64,000 nt of DNA from Phylloscopus collybita (GCA_027886175.1 JAJNNQ010000011.1:4774001-4838000), one strand, 5' to 3'. Counted from the first letter of the stretch, positions 1-9,222 are shown. Notes: generated from the letters alone by a model not told the origin. A program made the numbers and translations.

Positions 1-8
1 ACCACTGA
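1..8 (+). CDS. 3' end of a C2H2 zinc-finger gene (partial)
   Basis: The first eight bases read as the last two histidine codons plus a TGA stop. They match the ends of the three complete zinc-finger exons in this window, which finish in His-His or His-Gln. The following bases are near-identical to the 3' flank of the plus-strand ZNF that ends at 25142. The body of this gene lies upstream of the window. It would be a fourth member of the local family. Confidence 0.75.
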
Positions 9-78
9 GGGAAGCCCTGGGAGTGCCCTGAGAGTGGGAAGAGCTTCGTGCGCTGCTCCAGCTCCATCCCCCGAGGGA
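9..78 (+). pseudogene. Decayed extra zinc finger beyond the ZNF stop
   Basis: In frame after the stop the sequence still reads like a finger (G-K-P-W-E-C-P-E-S-G-K-S-F-V-R-C-S-S-S). The second zinc cysteine is serine, and the hydrophobic core leucine and the histidines are gone. The same relic follows the ZNFs at 25143 and 11560, so the ancestral gene probably had an eighth finger. Confidence 0.6.
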
Positions 79-348
79 GGATCGGCATTGGATGATCCCC
101 AGTGACCCCTGTTGGGCAGAGCTCTGGTGATCCATGTTCCTGGTGATTCCTGTTGGGGAAGTCACCTGGCTGGGGGGCTCCACATCTTTCTGTCTCCCCG
201 TGGGCACCTGGATGAACGCAGGGGCAGGAACATCCATCGGGACACAGACAAACACTGGGAATTCTTTGGGAAGAGTGGATTTGTTGACTTTCAACCTGAG
301 AAAATCTTTAGTGTTCAGTCCTCTCTTCTGGGGCCTCACGCAATACTG

Positions 349-390
349 GATTGTCTTGGAGGTCCTTTCTAACCTCAGGGATTCCACAGT
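349..390 (-). mobile_element. CR1-type retroposon 3' fragment
   Basis: The reverse complement carries the CR1 3'-end signature (ggttrgaaaggacctccaag). The same fragment occurs at 25485-25525 and, in opposite orientation, at 31123-31165, always in the ZNF downstream flank. It therefore predates the duplications. Confidence 0.6.
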
Positions 391-429
391 TTTGATTTCC
401 TATTTTCCAAGTGTGTCCTAGTGTGATGT

Positions 430-1092
430 TACGTTGTTTATATCCCCAATTGTCTGTTGGGTTTATGCTGGATATTACACTCTGTACCTTTAATATGAGG
501 TCTGAGAGTAAAAATTTGGTGAGTACCGCACAGTTTGTTTTCAGAAACCTTCTGCCTCCAGACTGGCCTTGAGAGTGGGAGTCAACAACACACAGGCAGG
601 AGACAGAGAGGGTTTTATTTCTCCCTCTCTCTTTTTCTCTTTTTTTTAGGAAGTAAGTGAATCTGGCTGAGGCAGAGAAGCTTCAGTTTTCTTTTTCCTC
701 TTTTTTTATTTTTTTTCCCATTTTTTCCCCTTCTTTTGGAACTGTTCAAACCTCCCCAGACTGAGGACCCAGGGGACTCTGCGGGGAGCTTGCACCTGGG
801 ACCCACCAAGATCTACCCTGCACAGCAACTTTTCCCAGCACCAGAGGGACTGAGAACAGAGCAACCACCTACAGGATGGGCTTCTTTTCTAATTTGTCAT
901 CTCTCCAGAGTGACACAAAGTTCTTGTCATCTGGTATTGTTCAGTTTATTGTGCTGGGGAGTGCTTTGCTGGTTTAATAAACAGGTTTCTTTCCACTTCT
1001 CTCTGAGGAGGTCTCTCCCGAACCGTTTGGGAGAGGGGAGGGAGGGCCCATTAGAAGGTTTCCTCCCAAATTTGCCCTAAACCACTACACAT
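430..1092 (+). mobile_element. LTR (family 1), copy A
   Basis: Retroviral LTR-like segment with a polyadenylation signal AATAAA at 976-981. It ends in a segment (ggtttcctcccaaatttgcc) that recurs at 26185-26215 and, inverted, at 10885-10915. In the inverted copy this end sits next to a primer-binding site, so it marks the 3' end of the LTR. The 5' boundary is uncertain. A T-rich tract (630-735) lies inside. Confidence 0.6.
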
Positions 1093-1099
1093 CTTTTGC

Positions 1100-1560
1100 T
1101 CATCCCATGGTCTTTATGACCCCATGGTTAAGTCATGGTCACAAAATGCTCATGGTCATCAACTGGTCATGGTCATCTCGTGGTCAACTCATGACAACAG
1201 TCATGTTATGGTCACAGTCGTGGTCATGTCATGGTCATTTCCTGAGCACCATCATCTCATGTTCATGGTCGTCTACTGATCACAATCACCTCGTGCTCAT
1301 TGTCATAGTCCTCTCATGGGCACAATCTCATGCTCCTGGCTGTGTCATGGTCATCTGATGGTCAAGGTCTTCTCATGGCCATGATGACCTCCTGGCCATG
1401 GTTGTGTCATGTTCATCTCATGGTCGCCTCATGATCTCGATCACCTTATAGCTGTGTCATGGTCATCTGATGGTCACAGCCCTCTCACGGTCATGATCAT
1501 CTCCTGGGCAGGGTCACAGTCACAGTCATCGCATGGTCATGATCATCTCATGGTGTCTAG
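1100..1560 (+). repeat. Degenerate TCATGGTCA minisatellite
   Basis: About 450 bp of imperfect 9-12 bp units built on TCATGGTCA/TCTGATGGTCA. A matching array is at 26225-26585. Open frames across it encode only His/Met/Val-rich repeats and are not genes. Confidence 0.85.
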
Positions 1561-1589
1561 GTTTGAACGACAGGTGTCTGCTGAGGAAG

Positions 1590-2110
1590 GAGGAGCCTCC
1601 CTTGGAACGGAGAATTCAAACCCCACTTCCTGTGAATTATTTTCATTTTGAAAATTCAGGGCCTCTCAGGCACAGCTATGGGGACAGGAATCCCAGTTCT
1701 TTCCTGGTGTGTATAACCAGGCAAACAAACACCACCACCCACAGCATTGATAACAAACAGAACCAGGAGCCCAGGAACAGCTTCCCTGAGCGCGGCACTT
1801 TCCCCTGGGGTGCAGTTCCGGGCACAGCCGGCAGGGGCGCTGGTGGCTCCCGGTGGGCAGGGCAGGTGCGATGATCCCCCCGCGGCTGCAGGGGGCGCTG
1901 TGGCGCGGGCTCGGGGAGCGCGCGGTGATGGCGGCTTTGTCCGGGACGGGAAGGGATGGAGGAGAGGCTTTGCTTCCCAGAGCCCTGGGGCTGCCCATCC
2001 CAGTGCCCCTGCAGGACTCTCGGCAGCAGCAAGCTGGGCCAGCAAGATGTCCCAGCAGTGTGAAAAACGACGTTTCACCTTGTTCTATTAATTTATAAGT
2101 TTAATAAAAA
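1590..2110. mobile_element. Retroelement-like GC-rich module
   Basis: It starts with a motif (cttggaaYggagaattcaaac ... gaaaattcaggg) that recurs near 4440, 7670 and 26640. A CpG-rich 300 bp segment follows, ending in an AT-rich tail with AATAAA motifs. Because the motif is shared among several LTR-flanked places, I read it as part of a dispersed ERV, not as a gene promoter. Identity with the copy at 26630-27140 is very high. Confidence 0.4.
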
Positions 2111-2693
2111 GAAAATAAAATAGAATAAAAATAGACAATAAGGAGACAAAAGATGATAGCTTCTCAACTGAGGGTGAAAAGCAACACATCGCCCATTCCA
2201 GATTTCTTGGTATTTAAACGTCCTGGTGTTACATATTTAAATAAGCTAATGCATGATTCAAATATTCATTTTTCTTTCAAGACCCCCCTAAGCATACAGT
2301 TTATCTGTGGGATTCCACGCAGTCTAGATGTATGTTGTAAATCTGTCTACCAAAGATGCAAACTCTCAAAGGCTTAATTGTTCTTTATCAGAAATCTTTA
2401 GTTCAGGAATTCCAGACATCCCTTCTGTCTTCTCTCTAGTTGAGGAGTTAAAAAAGAAAACCAACAACCCCCATCTCTACTTTGTTACAATCTGAAAATA
2501 TACCTTTGTTACATTTTTAAATTCCACAAGTAAAAGGAAATACAGTACAACCTTTTTACACTATATGTATAACCTTCATTTAAACATTTGCGAAAAGCCA
2601 GCTCTAAAATGTGCATTTATAACAGTCCCAAAAGGATCCTCTCCCTGCACTGCTAACACAGGCACAGACCCCTCGGACAAGTCCAGGCTTGTT
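2111..2693 (-). other. AT-rich 3'UTR-like sequence
   Basis: No coding signal. It lies directly downstream, on the minus strand, of the 76-codon frame at 2694-2924 and has the composition of a vertebrate 3' UTR. A matching copy is at 27140-27721. Confidence 0.35.
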
Positions 2694-2924
2694 TCAGGCA
2701 GCGTAGGACCCAGGGTAAATGTAGCAAGATGAATCCTGCATGGCTCCTTCAGAGGGGTTGGATGAATCAGTGGAGAAAGGAAACGGATCTGCCTCAGGAG
2801 TCTTGTCCAGAGATTTTATTCCAGTTACAGCAGCACTTCTGAACCGTGTGACTGCCCTGAGCAGAACCCCGACCATGTGCCTGTGCTGGGTTTTCACCTG
2901 GGAGAGGGGGAAGGGGGAGGGCAC
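2694..2924 (-). CDS. Possible terminal coding exon, unrecognised
   Basis: A minus-strand frame of 76 codons ends in Tyr-Ile-Tyr-Pro-Gly-Ser-Tyr-Ala-Ala then TGA. Upstream it contains a splice-acceptor-like tract (ccctctcccag) at about 2900, followed by an open, non-repetitive, Ser/Asp/Pro-rich tail. The duplicate at 27722-27952 encodes the same peptide, with at least one silent difference (CCT/CCC). I do not recognise the protein. It may be a captured 3' exon of a host gene or chance within a transposon. Confidence 0.3.
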   Translation of the reverse strand: MPSPFPLSQVKTQHRHMVGVLLRAVTRFRSAAVTGIKSLDKTPEADPFPFSTDSSNPSEGAMQDSSCYIYPGSYAA

Positions 2925-3189
2925 ACAGCCTACCTCTCAGAGAGGGACAGGGCGTGACCCGAGGGCTAAAGGGCAGCCTAAAGGTCAAATCACCTGTGAG
3001 GAGGGGTGGGCCCTCTCTGCCGGGGCCAATTCCTTCGATGGGCAGCCCCTGCAGAATCTCAGGTTGCTTGGTAAACCCGGTGTATTATAATCATTCCCTC
3101 AGGGCTGGCTGGGAAAAACCTACCCCGGGGGAGGGGAAGAATCTCCAAAAGGGAGCCCACCTTGAAAACCTTAAAGGCACACCACAACA

Positions 3190-3700
3190 CCTGTTCATGT
3201 TAAAGGACGTTAATTACTTACCTGTTATTGATGATTTCACTCCATCGATCCCCTTCCATTGTACACCGGAATCCATTTCCCGTCGGGAACCACTGCCACT
3301 GCTCCCCAAGATGGCGCAGATGCAAATGAGGAGACACCAGGGAACGATGGGACAATATTTCAGGGTAAAGACCCCAAAGGCAGCGAGCCATTACAACACC
3401 AAAGACTGAAAGTGACTTCTTCAGCTGAGGAGAACAGTGGTGAACATCCGGCTACCAACTAAAGACCTCCGACTCCTCGCCATGACCGGACAGTACCGGG
3501 CCAGTGTGACAGCCCCGGACCACGACCCTACAAGTGACTTCCCAGGGACTCTGGAGGGGACGGGAGCCCCAGCTCTGCCGTGTCCTCCTCGGCGCCGTCC
3601 AGCGGGAGCAGTGGCCGTGTGCGCGACCCCTCGGGCCCCCACACAGCGCTGTTTTTCAATAAAGGCCTTTTCAAAGGAGCTGGTCTGCTGGCCCCATTCT
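3190..3700 (+). mobile_element. LTR-like segment (family 2), copy A
   Basis: It has a GC-rich U3-like part and an AATAAA at 3658-3663 followed by a GT-rich downstream element. The whole is duplicated at 28220-28730. No coding frame survives. The boundaries are approximate and no target-site duplication was identified. Confidence 0.4.
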
Positions 3701-3874
3701 TAACAGCTTGGGGACATCATTGGGGTGATGGCATCATCGGGAACAAGGCTGGTGTCACTTGTCCCCTCCCCTCTCCCTGCACGGTATTTGAGACAAAATC
3801 CGGGAATGTTCTGGAGATTTTCATTGAAACTGTTCCAAATCCTGATGGGAATTCCTGGGGTGACCTCACTCGGG

Positions 3875-4010
3875 ACATTCAGGGACACTCAGGGACACTT
3901 GGGGATACCTGGGGATACTCAGGGAACATACAGGGACACTCGGGGACACTCAGGGATGTTCAGGGACACTCAGGGGCACTTGAGGACTCTCAGGGATGCA
4001 GGGGCAGGGG
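3875..4010 (+). repeat. CAGGGACACT minisatellite
   Basis: Tandem 10-bp-scale units (cagggacact / tggggatacc). The array is clearly shorter in the duplicate (about 28884-28960), so its length has changed since the duplication. Confidence 0.8.
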
Positions 4011-4439
4011 GTGAATGAGCCCCCTCAGTGCCTGAAGCAGAGGCGGTTATAAATGACAATGTAAAAATATCAATGGCAATATCAATGACAATACAATATT
4101 GCCTTCTGCATTCACATGTCAGCTTTTGCACGTTGTCATTGATCACAATTATTTTGATATGGTGCAATTTATAGTTCCTTCCAGCTGCTTTCTGGTATAA
4201 CACAATCTATCAGTTTGAGTGTACACTGCATAGCCAACAGAAAAGGCAGCGTAATAAATTGATTTTATATCATAGGCCTTAGCAACATATTAAAATACAC
4301 AATGCTCAATGCTGAAATGCTTTTATAGTATAACTATTATAGCTAACTTTTCTATTATAACTGACTTTTACATTGTAAGTAACCCAGAGAAAGGTGTTAG
4401 TTTGAAAGACACGTGTGTGCCAGGGAAAGCCAGAGACTC

Positions 4440-5158
4440 CTTTGGAGTGGAGAATGTAAACTCCATCCCTCCAAATTATTATAACTCAGAAAATTCAGGG
4501 GCTCTCAGGCAAAGAAATGGGGATAGGACGTGATGCCGGTGTCCTTCAGCCCAGCCAGCTCCCGGCACCGGCGCCAGGAGTGGGCTGCCCCCAGAAAGCC
4601 AGGCAATCCGGGGTGCAGCTGCAGGGCACAGCTGCTCTATAGCACAGGTGGCACGCGTCCAGGGCAGGGACAAGGGACAGGGAGAGGCCTTCTGTGGGAT
4701 TTCCAAAGGTGTTTATTGCCCAGAGGGTCAGGGACAGAAAAAGGCACAGAACCTGGGCTTGCAGGGGCTGATAAGTGGGGGAGGTCTGGGGAGAGGATAC
4801 AATTTCCAACCAATGAGGGTGACATGGGGGAGGAACATAAGGCGGGGAGTACAATGCACAGAGCAATGAAAGAACACAAGGGGAGGGAACAGTTTAAACC
4901 AACCACTGGGGCGTCGAAGGTTGGGGGATTGACAGGGAAGGGTCTGGAAGAAGGGGCAGGGTGAGGGAAGGATTGACAATTCTGTAGGAGGAGAGAAGGG
5001 CAGGTCTAGGGAAGACAGACAACCAGGGCAAAACCAACAATACAGGGGGAAAGGAACAATCCATTAGGGATAAAATATACTGTAATAATACAAAATACAG
5101 GGGGGTATAAAACTGACCATTAAAACTGAGCTGCAATTGGAAACACAATAAAAACACA
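4440..5158 (-). mobile_element. LTR (family 3), minus strand, truncated by the MHC block
   Basis: Read on the minus strand it has CCAAT boxes and a polyadenylation signal (TTTATT at 4712-4717, reverse complement AATAAA). The copy at 29510-30182 continues about 70 bp further to a TGTCTTG LTR start. Here that start is replaced at about 5158 by MHC class II sequence. No open gene is present. Confidence 0.5.
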
Positions 5159-5164
5159 CCAGAA

Positions 5165-5330
5165 CAGGGACAGAACGGGGGGTCCGGCCGGGCCCGAGGC
5201 CACGGGGAGGGGCTGCAGCTGCTGCTGCCTCAGGAGCTCTGTGGGCAGAGAAAAGGGGGTGACCCCGGGCTGACACACGCTCTTGGGGAGGGGGGACACG
5301 ACACCCGGGACCCCCCCTCACCTTCCTGCG
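5165..5330 (-). pseudogene. Inverted MHC class II beta 3' end
   Basis: The reverse complement matches 6895-7080: the last bases of the transmembrane exon, the GTGAGG donor, the short intron, the tail exon acceptor (ctctgcccacag) and the start of the 3' UTR. It joins abruptly to exon 2 sequence at about 5331. It is a separate class II copy from the one in plus orientation, with several substitutions. Confidence 0.8.
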
Positions 5331-5485
5331 CTGATAGGACAACATAGGGGACACCCCCTTTGGGGACAAACAGGCCCGGTACTGGAACAACCAACCGGAA
5401 ACACCGGAGTACAAACGGGGTCAAGCGGACAGGCTCTGCCCCCACAACTACGAGGGGATCACCCCGTTCCTGGTGGAGCGCAGAG
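5331..5485 (+). pseudogene. MHC class II beta exon 2 fragment (beta-1 domain, C-terminal half)
   Basis: It encodes the beta-1 helix region with the motifs GDTPFGDKQARYWN, the second disulfide cysteine in RLCPHNYE, and the exon end TPFLVERR before a GTGAGC donor at 5486. The first half of the exon (beta-sheet floor and first cysteine) is missing. Confidence 0.85.
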
Positions 5486-5640
5486 GTGAGCGTGGGGCAG
5501 AGCGCGTCCCCTCGGGCCCTGCCCTGGCAATGACCCTGGAGCCCCTCAAACCCTCCCTGCGAATCACCCCAGAGCCCTCAGCCCTCCTTGGGCCCATCCC
5601 CGGGACCTCCCAGTCCATCCCAGTCCATCCCAGTCTCTCC

Positions 5641-5665
5641 CAGTGCCCCCCCGCGTGTCCATCCC
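5641..5665 (+). pseudogene. Stub of a second MHC class II beta exon 3
   Basis: The bases after the ccag acceptor (tgcccccccgcgtgtccatc) match the start of the complete exon 3 at 5947. Homology stops after about 25 bp, where unrelated promoter sequence begins. It marks a breakpoint. Confidence 0.6.
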
Positions 5666-5689
5666 GACCGTGTGTGGAGCTGACGCCTC

Positions 5690-5737
5690 TCAGCCAATCA
5701 GAGCGCGAGTTGCTGATGACTCATCAGTTGCCAGGCA
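5690..5737 (-). promoter_or_regulatory. MHC class II SXY promoter module, inverted
   Basis: On the minus strand the order is X1 box CCTGGCAACTGATG (5735-5722), overlapping X2 TGAGTCA (5723-5717), then about 15 bp later the Y box CTGATTGGCT (about 5701-5692). This matches the order and near-spacing of the class II X-Y module bound by RFX, CREB and NF-Y to recruit CIITA. It points away from exon 3 and sits between exon 2 and exon 3 pieces, so it cannot drive this pseudogene in sense. Confidence 0.75.
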
Positions 5738-5946
5738 GACCCGCAGCGCCGAGCGCCCCGCGCGGGACTCGGCCTCCCAGCGCCGCGCGCTTCATTCCCA
5801 GTTCATCCCAGTCCATTCCCAGTTCATCCCAGTCCATTCCCAGCTCATCCCAGTCCATTCCCAGTCCCTCCCAAGCCCACACCGCCCCTCCTCTCTCTCT
5901 CCCAGTTCCCCCCACTTGATCCCAGTCTGTCCCCTCTCTCTCCCAG

Positions 5947-6231
5947 TGCCCCCCAGCGTTTCCATCTCGCTGCTGCCCTCGAGCTCCCAGCCCGGCCCCG
6001 GCCGCCTGCTCTGCTCCGGGATGGATTTCTCCCCTGCCCAGAGCCGGCTGAGGTGGTTCCAGGGCCAGCAGGAGCTCTCGGGGCACGTGGTGGCCACCGC
6101 CGTGGTGCCCAACGGGGACTGGAGCCACCAGCTGCTGGTGCTGCTGGAAACGCCCCCCCGGCCCCGCGGGGTCACCTCCAGCTGCCAGGTGGAGCACGTC
6201 AGCCTGGAGCAGCCCCTGAGCCGGCACTGGG
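5947..6231 (+). pseudogene. MHC class II beta exon 3 (beta-2 Ig domain)
   Basis: A complete C1-set Ig domain exon with both cysteines (RLLCSGMDF and SSCQVEH), the RWFQGQQELSG strand and the ending LSRHW. It is 285 bp, one codon longer than the usual 282 because of an extra residue in TPPRPRG. The following dinucleotide is GC instead of GT. With the first two bases of exon 4, the split codon gives Glu as in normal class II beta chains. The canonical DFYPAE motif is altered to DFSPAQ. Confidence 0.85.
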
Positions 6232-6234
6232 GCA

Positions 6235-6790
6235 CGGGGGAGCCGCTGGCCGGGCCGGCAGAGGCACTGGGATGTGCTGGGAGCAACTGGGAGGGAGCTG
6301 GGGAGAGCCCGCTTGGAACTGGGAGAGGGGCTGGGGGCTGTGGAAGGGCGGAGCAGGAGTTTGGAGGGGGCTGGGGAGGGTGGGATGGGGTTCCGGGGGT
6401 GCTGGGGGGCGCTGGGAGGGAGTTTGGGGGTGCTGGGTGTGACTGGGAGGGATGGGAGTGAGGCTGGATGGGCTGGGAGGAGCTGGGGGATGGGAAAGCG
6501 GGGCTGGGATGAGGTTGTTTGTGCTGGGAAGAGACTGGGAGGGGTCTGGGTGAGTCCTGGAGGGGCTGGGAAGGGACTGGGAGAGGCTCTGGGGGTCCTG
6601 GGGGGCAACTGGGAGGGGGCTGTGGGATCCTGAGAGGGACAGGAGGGGCTTTGGGGGGTCCTGGGGAGGCCAGGAAGGGATTGGGAGGAGGTTTCAGGGG
6701 GTCCTGGGTGGGCTGGGGGAGACTGGGAGGGAGCTTGGAGGGGCCTGGGGTGTCTGTGCGAGGTTTTGGGGGTCCTGACCCCTGCGGACC
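6235..6790 (+). repeat. G-rich CTGGGAGG intronic repeat
   Basis: Intron 3 is almost entirely degenerate ctgggagggg/actgggag units on the plus strand. G-runs are dense and could form quadruplexes. Long minus-strand open frames here are by-products of this composition. Confidence 0.8.
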
Positions 6791-6796
6791 CCCCAG

Positions 6797-6903
6797 AGAT
6801 GCCGCCGGACGCCGCCCGCAGCAAGATGCTGCCGGGGATCGGGGGCTTCGTGTTGGGCTTCGTCTTCCCGGCGCTGGGGCTCGGCTTCTGCCTGCGCAGG
6901 AAG
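6797..6903 (+). pseudogene. MHC class II beta exon 4 (connecting peptide and transmembrane)
   Basis: It begins after a ccccccag acceptor and encodes EMPPDAARSKMLPG, then a hydrophobic glycine-rich membrane segment (about 20 residues, GGFVLGFVFPALGLGF) and a basic stop-transfer CLRRK. The donor is GTGAGG at 6904. Confidence 0.85.
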
Positions 6904-7004
6904 GTGAGGGGGGGTCCCGGGGGTGGTGTCCCCCCTCCCCCGGAGCGTGTGTGCTCCCCCCGGGGCCCCCCAGCCCGGGGTCACCCCCTTTTCTCTGCCC
7001 ACAG

Positions 7005-7013
7005 AGCTCCTGA
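7005..7013 (+). pseudogene. MHC class II beta cytoplasmic tail exon end
   Basis: After a ctctgcccacag acceptor the frame reads Ser-Ser then TGA, giving a very short cytoplasmic tail. The following 3' UTR (to about 7190) is the segment that also appears inverted at 5165-5270. Confidence 0.7.
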
Positions 7014-7079
7014 GCCAGCAGCAGCCGCAGCCCCTCCCCGTGGCCTCGGGCCCGGCCGGGACCCCCCGCTCTGTCCCCG

Positions 7080-8589
7080 CGCTGATTTTGGGGGGTCGTG
7101 TGTCCCCCCAGCCCCGCTGGCACTCTGGCCCTGCCCGGCTGCTCCCAGTGTTCCCAGGAAAGCTTCCCAGTTCAGCCCAGTCCCGTTCATGGGGGGCACT
7201 GGGGAGGGACTTGGGGGGACCCTGCGGGGTGACCGTGCCTGGGGGGGCGGGGGCAGAACGGGCCCTGGGATGGATCGGGAATGGGGACCCCCGTGTGTCC
7301 CCCCCGTGTCACCCCGCTCTGGGGACTCCTTGGGGGGCACCTGAACCCCAACACGGCCCCCAGTGAACCCCAAAATGGCACCAGGACCCCTCTGAGCTGC
7401 CAGGGGAATTTGAGGAGGGGGCTCATGGGGGGTGCCCAGGCCGGGCCCAGAGCCCAGCGCTGCCCCAGCCCGACCTGCCCCGGCTCCATCCCGGGGATTA
7501 GAAAGGAGGAGGAGTGGGACCCCTCCCAAGGCAATTTGGGGCTCCCAGCCCCCTCTCATCCCCCACTTTCCCACCCCTTCCCCACAACCCCCAACCAGCC
7601 ACTGCCACCTCCCCTTGGCTTGGGTTGGAAAGACAGGGATCTGCCAGGGAAAGCTGCAGTTTCCCTTGGAATGGGGAATGGAAACCCCTCACCCCCTCGG
7701 AATGATCATTTTGCAATTCAGGGCTTCCAGGCAAAGATTTGGGAATGGGAAGAACAGTTCTGGACTAGGAATATTAACAGTATAAATGTAGTAGAAAAAA
7801 AAACCAACCAAGCAAGCAAATAAACAAACAACAATCCTGGAAAACCGTGACACAGTCAGAGCTACAACCTGACACGCTGTTGGTCAGGGTGTTGGGAGCA
7901 GTCCAAAAGTAAGTGAGAGCTGAACCCCTCAGCCCCTCCAAACGATTCCAATTTTGCAGCCCAGGGCTCTGGAGCCGTGCCTTGCTGTCTCTGCCCTCGC
8001 CTGCCCCGGGCAGCCCTGGCAGCGGCTGCAGGCGAGCGGTGCAGCTCAGCAGGCTGAGCAACTGAGCCCAGCCGGGGGGTTCCTTACAGCCCAGCTCCAG
8101 GGCTGGCAGCTGGGATGGAGCTGAGGAGAATCAAGGAGGACTCTGCTGAGGAGTGGCCACTGAAGGTTCTTGAGGGCTCAGGGGAGCAGCCTCAGCCCAG
8201 GGAGTCTGCCTCAGCAGAGCACAGAGTGCCCTGGGCCAGCTGCTTTGAACAGGGGCAGGAGCGCAGGGAAGGATCAGGGAAGGAGCAACCAGGGAGGGCC
8301 AGGGAGTGGCCCTGGGGATGAGAGACTCCTCCAGGAGCCAATCCCTGGGGGAAGGAGGGACCTCCTCGCATCCTGGCCTACCACACCACGCCTCCCCTGG
8401 AACTTTCTAGAGCCAGGGAGAGGCCTCGGTGAGATGGACAGGTCCTTGGGGGTGGGGAGCAGGAGACTGACATCAAACTGGAACTGGGGAAACAACTGTG
8501 GGGTGACACCAATGGGGGTTCAACGGGGGTACATGGAACCCACCAAATGAACAGTCTGAACACAGATTGAACAGAGAAAATCAAACACA
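7080..8589. other. MHC 3' flank with LTR fragments
   Basis: GC-rich class II 3' flank to about 7600, then a truncated LTR piece at about 7700-7915 related to the LTR at 8590-9222. The two share the gttgggagcagtcc and ctgttggtcagg stretches. A unique segment (7915-8590) follows with no convincing coding frame. Confidence 0.5.
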
Positions 8590-9222
8590 CCACTACAGGG
8601 CTTTCATGCAGAGATTTGGGAATAGGAATAACAGCTCTGGACTAGAAACATTCACAATACAAATGTAGGAGTACAAAATAAACCCAAGCAAACAAACAAA
8701 AATCCCAGAAACCCTGACAGAGTCAGAGATACAACCTGACACCCTGTTGGTCAGGCTGTTGGGAGCAGTCCACAGTCAGTCCTCCTGGAGTGGCAGATGT
8801 GGTGCTGTTGGGGCAGAGATGACCCTGAGAGAAAAGGGCCCAGTGATGGTGAGAAGGGTCTGATCTTCCTCCGGGAATCCAGTGGAACCAGATCCCTGGT
8901 GTTCCTACGTCTCAGTTTTTATCCAGGTAGGAATGGTTGGCTCCTCCCACACTGGGTGGAGCATCTCCCAATGGGATGATGGAATGTGTCCTGTCACTGC
9001 TGAGCCTGCATGGCCCATCAGCAGAAGATATCCCCTGGAGGGTGGACAGGTGGTGAAAGAGATAAGAAACACTGCCCCACCTGGTTTGAACAGCTGGCCC
9101 GTTATCAGAAAGCATCAGCCCCCCTCCCCCCTGGAGTTACAAGAGATAAAGAAAAACATCTCCCCAGCTGCTTTCAATAAATGCAATAGAATAAACATTT
9201 TTGGTTCCATAACCCATGACAG
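8590..9222 (-). mobile_element. LTR (family 4), minus strand
   Basis: On the minus strand it starts TGTCATGGGTTATGG, has a TATA-like GATAAAAACTG near 8920, and carries the tract ctgaccaacagggtgtcagg typical of abundant passerine LTRs. Its first about 75 bp are similar to the 5' end of the LTR ending at 30182. I take the LTR as complete or nearly so; its 3' edge is not certain. Confidence 0.6.

Larger units (their letters stand above)
1..5158 (+). repeat. Direct duplication, copy 1 (partner 25137-30111)
   Basis: Starting from the ZNF stop codon, this stretch is nearly collinear with 25137-30111. The shared order is decayed finger, CR1 end, LTR, TCATGGTCA array, GC-rich retro-module, AT-rich 3'UTR-like sequence, second LTR, CAGGGACACT array and minus-strand LTR. 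Differences are scattered substitutions and small indels; the CAGGGACACT array is longer here. Collinearity stops at about 5158, where MHC class II sequence begins. Copy 2 continues instead into the 5' end of its LTR. Confidence 0.9.
5600..5890 (+). repeat. CCCAGTYCAT intronic minisatellite
   Basis: Two clusters of cccagtccatcccagt units flank the inverted promoter, at about 5605-5640 and 5790-5870. C-rich repeats of this kind are typical of avian class II beta intron 2. Their presence on both sides suggests two intron-2 copies fused here. Confidence 0.7.
5160..7013 (+). pseudogene. Scrambled MHC class II beta pseudogene
   Basis: A mosaic of class II beta-chain pieces. In order they are an inverted 3' end (5165-5330), the second half of the beta-1 exon (5331-5485), a stub of an exon-3 start (5641-5665), an inverted class II promoter (5690-5737), a full beta-2 exon (5947-6231), the transmembrane exon (6797-6903) and a short tail exon (7005-7013). 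Exons 2 to 5 stay in one reading frame through conserved splice phases. The leader exon and the first half of the peptide-binding beta-1 domain are missing, so no antigen-presenting chain can be made. A working class II beta chain pairs with an alpha chain to present peptides to CD4 T cells. The block interrupts a duplicated LTR landscape and is absent from the second copy of that landscape. Confidence 0.85.

Noticed and set aside
1107..1651. His/Met-rich frames
   Set aside because: They are translations of the TCATGGTCA minisatellite.
5724..7123. Minus-strand proline-rich frames of 366 and 443 codons
   Set aside because: They are by-products of the C-rich complement of MHC introns and antisense to genuine class II exons.
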